Assembly (NCBI GenBank): GCA_902544085.1
Contig: CACCAP010000009.1
Span: forward strand, 1-33,308
Length of the DNA: 33,308 bases
Origin: an uncultured Bacteroidota bacterium
Lineage (GTDB): Bacteria > Bacteroidota > Bacteroidia > Flavobacteriales > Flavobacteriaceae
Direction: 5' to 3'
This document shows, piece by piece, positions 27,240 to 33,308 of this stretch. The notes beneath the pieces are model-generated. The model did not search any database, was not told the DNA's origin, and saw only the letters and a program-made list of their open reading frames with translations. The translations under genes were made by a program, and so were the position numbers. How positions within the stretch are numbered: the stretch's first letter is position 1; the number at the start of each line of letters is the position of its first letter.

Positions 27240-28631
27240 GTGATGAAATTCTTAAAAATATTTTGCTTAACTGTATTTGTCGTGATGGTTACGCTAGGCG
27301 TAAATTTATTAATTAATGATACAAAAGAGAAAAATCAAACATACCAGACTTTACAAACGATAAACACATCGGCTGTTTCAAATAGAAATCAATTTCAAAA
27401 TTTCAAAACATTCCAAAATCCTGATTTCACAATAGCTGCTGAAAAAACAATTAATTGTGTTGTGCATGTAAAAAATACTGCAACAGCGAGAAGCTCCAAT
27501 TCTATATGGGATCTATTCTATGGAAATTCACAGCAAAAAAGAACCATTGGGACTGGCTCAGGTGTCATTGTGTCTAGAGATGGTTTTATTATAACTAATT
27601 ATCATGTTATTGACAACGCAAGTTCAATTGAAGTAACAACTAATGACAATAAATCATTCAGCGCTGATTTAGTAGGTTATGATGAAAATAGTGATATTGC
27701 AATACTGAAAATCGACAGCAAGCGAAATTTTCCTTATATCATTTTTGCCGATTCAGATCAAACAAAAATAGGGGAATGGGTATTAGCTGTAGGAAATCCA
27801 TTTAATCTTACATCCACAGTTACAGCAGGAATTATTAGTGCCAAGTCTAGGGACTTAAGTGATTTTGATTCAAAAAATCAATCATTTATTCAAACAGATG
27901 CTGCAGTTAACAGCGGAAATAGTGGAGGTGCTTTGGTTAATATCAATGGAGATCTTATAGGTATAAATACTGCAATTCAGAGTAATAATGCTGGTTTTAT
28001 TGGCTACTCATTTGCAGTACCAAGCAATATTGCAAGAAAAATTTATGAGGACATTCTGGAATTTGGAGATGTACAAAGAGGACTTTTGGGTGTAACTGGT
28101 CAAAGTTTAAACTCCGAGTATGCAAAGGAATTGGGAATTAACAAAACAGAAGGGTTTTATGTTAATGAAACAGATCCAGATATGGGTGCACATATTGCCG
28201 GAATGAGAAATGGCGATATCATATTACAAATTGATGATGTTCAAATAAATAAGTTTTCTGATTTATCGGGTTACTTAAATACCAAAAGACCAGGGGATAA
28301 TTTAGAGGTTACCATTGATAGAAATGGTAAAAAAATAATTTTAGATGTGTTACTTAAAGTAAGCACTTATGTGCAGTTTTATGGCATGCAACTTAAAAAT
28401 TCAAATAAAGATGAATTGGATAATCTTGATATTGATAATGGCGTTACTGTGGTTGTCAATAGAAATTCAACACTCTATAGAATGGGTGTTAGGTCTGGCT
28501 ACATTTTAACTGAAATTAACGAAAAAACTATATCATCAACAACTCAATTGAAATCATTTGAAAAAGAAAACATATACCAAATCACATTCATTGACCTCGA
28601 GGGAAATAAGGAGAGGTTAATTTTTGATTAA
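27240..28631 (+). CDS. htrA: HtrA/DegQ-type periplasmic serine protease
   Basis: Envelope protease-chaperone that degrades or refolds damaged exported proteins. An N-terminal hydrophobic segment (about 5-24) exports or anchors it. The trypsin-like domain has the triad H122 (NYHVID), D152 (SDIAIL) and S228 (GNSGGAL). A first PDZ domain covers about 265-360; the remaining C-terminal region (about 375-463) looks like a second, shorter PDZ with the carboxylate-binding loop near SGYILTEIN. The start may be either of the two adjacent ATGs. trmD begins 6 bp after its stop, so the two may share a transcript. Confidence 0.93.
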   Translation: MMKFLKIFCLTVFVVMVTLGVNLLINDTKEKNQTYQTLQTINTSAVSNRNQFQNFKTFQNPDFTIAAEKTINCVVHVKNTATARSSNSIWDLFYGNSQQKRTIGTGSGVIVSRDGFIITNYHVIDNASSIEVTTNDNKSFSADLVGYDENSDIAILKIDSKRNFPYIIFADSDQTKIGEWVLAVGNPFNLTSTVTAGIISAKSRDLSDFDSKNQSFIQTDAAVNSGNSGGALVNINGDLIGINTAIQSNNAGFIGYSFAVPSNIARKIYEDILEFGDVQRGLLGVTGQSLNSEYAKELGINKTEGFYVNETDPDMGAHIAGMRNGDIILQIDDVQINKFSDLSGYLNTKRPGDNLEVTIDRNGKKIILDVLLKVSTYVQFYGMQLKNSNKDELDNLDIDNGVTVVVNRNSTLYRMGVRSGYILTEINEKTISSTTQLKSFEKENIYQITFIDLEGNKERLIFD

Positions 28632-28637
28632 CTCGAA

Positions 28638-29315
28638 ATGATTAGAATTGATATTTTAAGCGCAACACCAGAATTGTTAGAAAGTCCATTTTCTGGCTCA
28701 ATATTACGAAGAGCAATTGAAAAAAATATTGTAGAAGTTTATTTTCACAATCTCAGAGACTATAGCACTGATAAACATCAAAAAATTGATGATTATCAAT
28801 TTGGTGGAGGTTCAGGAATGGTTTTAATGATAGAACCTATTGACAATTGTATACGAGAATTAAAAAAATCTAATAATTATGATGAAATCATATTAATGAC
28901 ACCTGATGCTAAATTATTGGACCAAAAAATTTCAAATAAGCTTTCTACATTACAAAATATTATGATAATTTGTGGACATTACAAAGGTGTTGATCAAAGA
29001 GTTAGAGATAATTTAATTACAATGGAATTATCAATTGGTGATTATGTATTATCTGGCGGGGAATTACCAGCGGCTGTCTTATGTGACTCAATAATACGAT
29101 TGATCCCGGGTGTGTTAAATAATGAAACCAGTGCACTTACTGATTCATTTCAAGATAATCTACTTGCTCCACCTGTATATACCAGACCAGCTGATTATAA
29201 TAACATAAAGGTACCTGACTTGCTCTTGTCTGGTAATAAAAGTAAAATTGAAGACTGGAGAGAAAAAAAATCAATTGAAAAAACAAAAAAGATTAGACCT
29301 GGATTGCTCAAATAA
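28638..29315 (+). CDS. trmD: tRNA (guanine-37-N1)-methyltransferase TrmD
   Basis: Puts the m1G37 mark next to the anticodon and so prevents +1 frameshifts. It is a SPOUT-class enzyme with a trefoil knot: the SAM-binding stretches IICGHYKGVDQR and IGDYVLSGGELPA (about 115-145) form it. The N-terminal MIRIDILSATPEL and the catalytic-site block DDYQFGGGSGMV (about 51-62) are standard. Its 225 residues are normal. Pairing with rplS, as here, is a very old bacterial arrangement, although the usual rpsP-rimM partners are missing upstream and HtrA stands in their place. Confidence 0.97.
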   Translation: MIRIDILSATPELLESPFSGSILRRAIEKNIVEVYFHNLRDYSTDKHQKIDDYQFGGGSGMVLMIEPIDNCIRELKKSNNYDEIILMTPDAKLLDQKISNKLSTLQNIMIICGHYKGVDQRVRDNLITMELSIGDYVLSGGELPAAVLCDSIIRLIPGVLNNETSALTDSFQDNLLAPPVYTRPADYNNIKVPDLLLSGNKSKIEDWREKKSIEKTKKIRPGLLK

Positions 29316-29341
29316 TAATTTTATTTTTAATACAAATTGTG

Positions 29342-29349
29342 TATGTTTG
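29342..29349 (+). promoter_or_regulatory. -7 promoter box for rplS
   Basis: TATGTTTG is an exact match to the Bacteroidota -7 consensus, with a TTTT (29319-29322) about 19 bp upstream as a weak -33 element. Transcription would start near 29354-29357, giving rplS a leader of about 55 bases and a promoter independent of trmD. Confidence 0.6.
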
Positions 29350-29354
29350 TGCCC

Positions 29355-29391
29355 CTAATTAACCTCTGGAACGGTTTTGAATGTTGATTAG
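29355..29391 (+). promoter_or_regulatory. Structured leader upstream of rplS (candidate L19 autoregulatory element)
   Basis: Nested complementary segments: an outer stem CTAAT (29355-29359) with ATTAG (29387-29391), and an inner stem AACC (29361-29364) with GGTT (29373-29376) around the loop TCTGGAAC. A long internal loop lies on the 3' side. It begins at the predicted transcription start and ends 20 bases before the ATG. Ribosomal protein leaders of this size, including one I recall for L19 in Flavobacteria, let the protein repress its own synthesis. I have not matched it to a covariance model. Confidence 0.45.
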
Positions 29392-29411
29392 ACTAATAAA
29401 AATCATAAATT

Positions 29412-29762
29412 ATGGAATCTCTTATAAAATATGTTCAGGACGAATATATTGATCAAAAAAATTTTCCTGAGTTTAAAGCTGGAGATACAATAACTGTTTA
29501 CTACGAAATTAAAGAAGGTGAAAAATCAAGAACACAGTTTTTTAAAGGTGTTGTCATTCAGATTAAAGGAAAGGGCAAAACAAAAACCTTTACAATTAGA
29601 AAAATGTCTGGTACATTTGGGATCGAAAGAATATTCCCGATAAATCTCCCATCTATTAAAAAAATAGAAATCAATAAGAAAGGTAAAGTTAGAAGATCTA
29701 GGATTTATTATTTCAAAAATCTTAGAGGTAAAAAAGCTAGGTTAAAAGAAGCCAAAACATAA
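29412..29762 (+). CDS. rplS: Large ribosomal subunit protein bL19
   Basis: Sits at the interface of the two ribosomal subunits. It has 116 residues, the usual length. FKAGDTITVYYEIKEGEKSR, then FKGVVIQIKGKG, form the SH3-like barrel, and the basic tail VRRSRIYYFKNLRGKKARLKE is the standard end of the family. It follows trmD by 96 bp that hold its own promoter and leader, and precedes the isocitrate dehydrogenase gene by 4 bp. Confidence 0.98.
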   Translation: MESLIKYVQDEYIDQKNFPEFKAGDTITVYYEIKEGEKSRTQFFKGVVIQIKGKGKTKTFTIRKMSGTFGIERIFPINLPSIKKIEINKKGKVRRSRIYYFKNLRGKKARLKEAKT

Positions 29763-29766
29763 TTGA

Positions 29767-30993
29767 ATGAGTAAGATTAAAGTAAATAATCCAGTTGTTG
29801 AGCTTGACGGCGATGAAATGACTAGGGTTATCTGGGATTTTATCAAACAAAAACTTATTCTTCCCTATCTAGACTTAGAAATTAAATACTTTGACCTTGG
29901 TATTAAGAATAGAGATTTTACTGACGACCAAATTACCGTAGACGCTGCTGAAGCAATTAAAAAATATAATGTTGGTATTAAATGTGCCACAATCACACCT
30001 GATGAGCAGCGAGTTAAGGAGTATACACTAAAAAAAATGTGGAAATCACCCAATGGTACCATAAGAAATATAATAGGAGGTACTGTTTTTAGGGAACCCA
30101 TCATAATGAAAAATATTCCTCGTTACGTCCAAGGATGGGTCAAACCAATCTGTATAGGAAGACATGCGTTTGGTGATCAATACCGTGCAACAGACTTTTT
30201 AACTCATGGAAAAGGAAAACTAACAATGACTTTTACACCAGAAAATGGAGATAAGCCTAAAAGTTGGGAAATATATAATTTCCAAGAAGATGGAATTGCC
30301 ATGGGTATGTATAATATAGAATCATCAATTTATGGCTTTGCCAGGTCCTGCATGAATAGGGCTGTTTCCAAGGGTTGGCCACTATACCTTTCCACAAAAA
30401 ATACAATCTTAAAAGCATATGATGGCAGATTCAAGGACATATTTCATGAAGTATATGAAAATGAATTCAAGGATAAATTTAAAGAAGTTGGCATAACCTA
30501 TGAACATCGACTAATTGATGATATGGTTGCTGCAGCAATGAAATGGGAAGGTGGCTTTGTTTGGGCCTGTAAAAATTACGATGGTGATGTACAATCCGAT
30601 ACAGTTGCTCAGGGATTTGGGTCACTTGGCTTAATGACATCCACTCTTCTAACACCTGACGGCAAAACAATGGAGGCAGAGGCAGCTCATGGAACAGTTA
30701 CTAGGCATTATCGTCTTCACCAAAAGGGAAAAGAGACATCTACCAACCCTATTGCATCTATATTTGCTTGGACCAGAGGTTTAATTCACAGAGCAGAGTT
30801 GGATAAAAATAATGAGCTTCTAATTTTCTGTAATCTGCTAGAAAAAGTTTGTATTGAGACTGTTGAATCTGGAAAAATGACAAAAGATCTTGCAATTTTA
30901 ATCCATAAGAGTAATTTGAAAAGACAACACTACCTTAATACACAAGAATTCCTTGATGAAATAAAGACAAGTCTAGACTCTAAGATGTCATAA
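29767..30993 (+). CDS. icd: NADP-dependent isocitrate dehydrogenase, eukaryote-like homodimeric type
   Basis: Oxidatively decarboxylates isocitrate to 2-oxoglutarate in the citric acid cycle, making NADPH. The N-terminus [20 protein letters not shown], the [13 protein letters not shown] block and the GGTVFREPI segment are those of the 400-420-residue type II enzyme related to the eukaryotic IDH1/IDH2, not the Escherichia coli type. The metal-binding aspartates are in LIDDMVAAA and the region that follows. The length, 408, fits. It starts 4 bp after rplS, so it may be cotranscribed with it, and a receptor gene starts two bases after its stop. Confidence 0.95.
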   Translation: MSKIKVNNPVVELDGDEMTRVIWDFIKQKLILPYLDLEIKYFDLGIKNRDFTDDQITVDAAEAIKKYNVGIKCATITPDEQRVKEYTLKKMWKSPNGTIRNIIGGTVFREPIIMKNIPRYVQGWVKPICIGRHAFGDQYRATDFLTHGKGKLTMTFTPENGDKPKSWEIYNFQEDGIAMGMYNIESSIYGFARSCMNRAVSKGWPLYLSTKNTILKAYDGRFKDIFHEVYENEFKDKFKEVGITYEHRLIDDMVAAAMKWEGGFVWACKNYDGDVQSDTVAQGFGSLGLMTSTLLTPDGKTMEAEAAHGTVTRHYRLHQKGKETSTNPIASIFAWTRGLIHRAELDKNNELLIFCNLLEKVCIETVESGKMTKDLAILIHKSNLKRQHYLNTQEFLDEIKTSLDSKMS

Positions 30994-30995
30994 AG

Positions 30996-33308
30996 GTGAG
31001 GAAAATTATTTTTCTATTTCTTCTACTGAATTTCAATTTTATTTATACCCAGAATTCATTCACAATAAGTGGATATGTTCAAGATAATAGCAATAATGAG
31101 CTTATTATAGGTGCAAGTGTAATAGTTAAAGAATTACAAATTGGTACAGTAACTAATAATTATGGTTTTTTTTCATTGACTCTGGTCGAGGGGGACTATG
31201 ATTTAATTTTTCAAAGTCTTGGTTTTGAAGATCAATCATTGAATTTAAGCCTTAATAAAAATATTTCAGTCAATATCTTTCTCAATGAGAAAATTGAATC
31301 TCTTGATGAGGTTATTTTAAGTAAAAACATTGAAGATGTAGATGTAGAGCTACCACTACTTAGTATGAATATTTTATCAGGAAAAACAATTAGACAAACC
31401 CCAGTAGTTTTTGGTGAATCTGATCTTTTAAAAACAATTCAACTTTTACCTGGTGTTTCAAGTGCTGGAGAAGGAGCATCTGGATTCAACGTTCGTGGCG
31501 GAGCGGCAGATCAAAATTTAATTTTGTTTGATGAGGCAATTATATACAATTCATCACACCTGTTTGGATTATTCTCCGTATTTAATTCTGATGCAATAAA
31601 AGAAGTTAAACTTTACAAGGGTGGTATACCCTCTTCATATGGTGGAAGATTATCATCTGTCTTAGATGTTTACCAAAAAGATGGGAATAACCAAAAACTT
31701 CAAGCCAATGGTGGAATTGGCTCTATATCAAGCAGATTTTTGATTGAGGGTCCTATTCAAAAAAATAAGAGTTCATTTCTACTTGCATCAAGAGGTTCGT
31801 ATGCACATTTATTTTTAAAGTTAACGGATATCGAAAATGTTGCATATTTCTATGATTTAAATACAAAATCAAATTTTGTTATTAATGATAAAAATAAAAT
31901 TTTTGTATCAGGATATTTTGGCAGGGATGTATTTAAATTACAAGACACATTTTCTAACACTTACGGCAATAGTACAATCAATTTTAGATGGAATCATTTA
32001 ATTAATGAGAAAACATTCAGTAATACATCAGTTATATACAGTAATTATTATTATGGATTAAAGCTTGATTTTGGTGGTTTTGATTGGAATTCAAGTATAA
32101 AAAACTTGAACCTTAAGTTTGACATCAAAAATTACTTTTCCAATGAGTTCCAATTTAATTATGGACTTAACATAATATATTTTGATTTTAATCCAGGTGA
32201 GATTAGTCCTCTTACAACTGATTCAGGAATAAATTATTCAAAATTGAATTCTAAGTACGCAATAGAGAGCTCTGCGTATTTCGATATTATTAATAAAATA
32301 AGCCCCAATCTTTCAGTTAGATACGGTTTTCGCTTCAATCAATTTTTGAGACTCAGACAACAAGGTTTGCAATCTTACATAGATGATGATCCCTTGGATT
32401 TTGACGAAAATTTAAAAATATATAATCCAGCAAATCCATTGATTTCTAGTTTTGACAACAATTCATCTGTTTTTAAAACTTTTAACAATGTAGAACCAAG
32501 AATAAATATTTCATATTCTTTCAAAGACCAAAGCTTGAAAGCAAGTTATAATAGACTTAACCAATATTTACATTTAATTTCCAATACTAGTTCACCAACA
32601 CCCCTAGATATATGGGTTCCGAGTGGACCATATTTGAAACCTCAAAAACTAGATCAATTTGCAATGGGTTTTTACAAAAATGGCAAAAATCTCAGATTTG
32701 AATCTGAACTATTTTATAAGAAAATCAAAAATAGACTTGATTATGTCGACGGAGCTGATTTAGTCGGCAATGATAATATTGAAACCGTTGTTATTGCTGG
32801 TAATGCTAGAGCCTTCGGAATTGAATTTTTGTTAAAAAAAATTAGTGGAAGACATAAATATTGGATTGCTTATACCTTATCTAAGTCAGAACAAAAAACA
32901 CCAGGACGGAATAGTATTGAAACAGGAATTAATTTTTCAAAATGGTACAATACACCATATGATAAAACACATGATTTAAGCATAAATTCCGAGTATAAGA
33001 TAAATGATAAATTAAAGCTTGTAGGGAATTTTATTTACCAAACAGGTCAGCCAACAAATTATCCAAACTCTCAATACAATTACATGAATTTGAATATACC
33101 GAACTTCGGAGAACGTAATTCATCCAGGCTTCCACATTATCATCGTCTTGATATCAATTTAACTTTAAAACCTAAGAAAAATAACAGAAAAATTGAAAGC
33201 ACATGGATCTTTGGTATTTATAATCTGTATAACAGAGATAATGCTAATTCAATTATTTTTAGAAGAAACAATGAAACGTTAAAAAATGAAGCGGTACAAA
33301 TCTCAATT
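30996..33308 (+). CDS. TonB-dependent outer-membrane receptor, N-terminal 771 codons (runs off the right edge)
   Basis: Outer-membrane channel for energised import; the substrate is unknown. The frame is open from a GTG at 30996 to the last base. GTG is the best start: a stop at 30981 closes the frame upstream, and a signal peptide follows at once (about 1-18, ending IYTQ). Then come a carboxypeptidase-regulatory-like domain (about 22-97), the plug (about 120-226, with the motif GFNVRGGAADQNLILFDEA), and much of the beta-barrel. The plug type with LLPGVSSAGEGASGFNVRGG is one I associate with receptors followed by a DUF4249 lipoprotein; what follows here is outside the window. Two bases separate it from the icd stop. 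Confidence 0.93.
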   Translation, partial: MRKIIFLFLLLNFNFIYTQNSFTISGYVQDNSNNELIIGASVIVKELQIGTVTNNYGFFSLTLVEGDYDLIFQSLGFEDQSLNLSLNKNISVNIFLNEKIESLDEVILSKNIEDVDVELPLLSMNILSGKTIRQTPVVFGESDLLKTIQLLPGVSSAGEGASGFNVRGGAADQNLILFDEAIIYNSSHLFGLFSVFNSDAIKEVKLYKGGIPSSYGGRLSSVLDVYQKDGNNQKLQANGGIGSISSRFLIEGPIQKNKSSFLLASRGSYAHLFLKLTDIENVAYFYDLNTKSNFVINDKNKIFVSGYFGRDVFKLQDTFSNTYGNSTINFRWNHLINEKTFSNTSVIYSNYYYGLKLDFGGFDWNSSIKNLNLKFDIKNYFSNEFQFNYGLNIIYFDFNPGEISPLTTDSGINYSKLNSKYAIESSAYFDIINKISPNLSVRYGFRFNQFLRLRQQGLQSYIDDDPLDFDENLKIYNPANPLISSFDNNSSVFKTFNNVEPRINISYSFKDQSLKASYNRLNQYLHLISNTSSPTPLDIWVPSGPYLKPQKLDQFAMGFYKNGKNLRFESELFYKKIKNRLDYVDGADLVGNDNIETVVIAGNARAFGIEFLLKKISGRHKYWIAYTLSKSEQKTPGRNSIETGINFSKWYNTPYDKTHDLSINSEYKINDKLKLVGNFIYQTGQPTNYPNSQYNYMNLNIPNFGERNSSRLPHYHRLDINLTLKPKKNNRKIESTWIFGIYNLYNRDNANSIIFRRNNETLKNEAVQISI

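Overview
The window looks like a stretch of core chromosome from a small, AT-rich, probably marine, member of the Bacteroidota, class Flavobacteriia. Four things point there. The promoters that can be recognised carry the Bacteroidota -7 box TAnnTTTG. Several proteins are of Bacteroidota type: the omega subunit RpoZ, a DUF4835/PorD-like protein, a DUF6913-like protein, a UMF1-type transporter and a TonB-dependent receptor with a carboxypeptidase-regulatory-like N-terminus. The gene order recN / DUF4835 / coaBC / rpoZ / bamD / dapA is one I associate with Flavobacteriia (from memory, not checked). Packing is extremely tight, which suggests a streamlined genome. I support 33 protein genes, one of them cut by the right edge. 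I see no rRNA, tRNA, CRISPR array, insertion sequence or prophage.

Layout. 1-151: non-coding left edge with one hairpin. 152-4671 (minus): UMF1 transporter, lon and cmk. 4720-6954 (plus): a lipoprotein MsrB, a cytoplasmic MsrB and dihydrolipoyl dehydrogenase in one tight operon. 6941-8296: aroQ (minus) diverging from xerD (plus, TTG start). 8299-21658 (minus): 14 consecutive genes with gaps of at most 19 bp, in transcription order GNAT acetyltransferase, prmC, ligA, DUF6913-like, dapA, bamD, rpoZ, coaBC, PorD-like, recN, fabI, coaE, histidine kinase, response regulator. 21703-22668 (plus): ribD. 22655-23062 (minus): hotdog thioesterase. 23232-24653 (plus): dnaA. 24643-27151 (minus): dapF, mltG and an exported lysozyme-like protein, a cell-wall group. 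27240-30993 (plus): HtrA protease, trmD, rplS and NADP-isocitrate dehydrogenase. 30996-33308 (plus): the first 771 codons of a TonB-dependent receptor, open to the window end.

How the genes work together. Cell envelope: dapA and dapF make meso-diaminopimelate for peptidoglycan; mltG and the lysozyme-like protein act on the glycan strand; bamD assembles outer-membrane proteins such as the receptor; HtrA handles misfolded envelope proteins. Coenzyme and lipid synthesis: coaBC, coaE, fabI, ribD. DNA maintenance: dnaA, ligA, recN, xerD. Translation: prmC, trmD, rplS. Protein quality and redox repair: lon, the two MsrB enzymes, lpd.

I did not find a clear new multi-gene system. The best leads are regulatory: a hairpin followed by nine T in the dnaA leader, a perfect inverted repeat touching the start codon of the lysozyme-like gene just behind a promoter, a structured leader before rplS, repeated short sites upstream of htrA and lon, and convergent genes whose 3' ends overlap so that no ordinary terminator fits between them.
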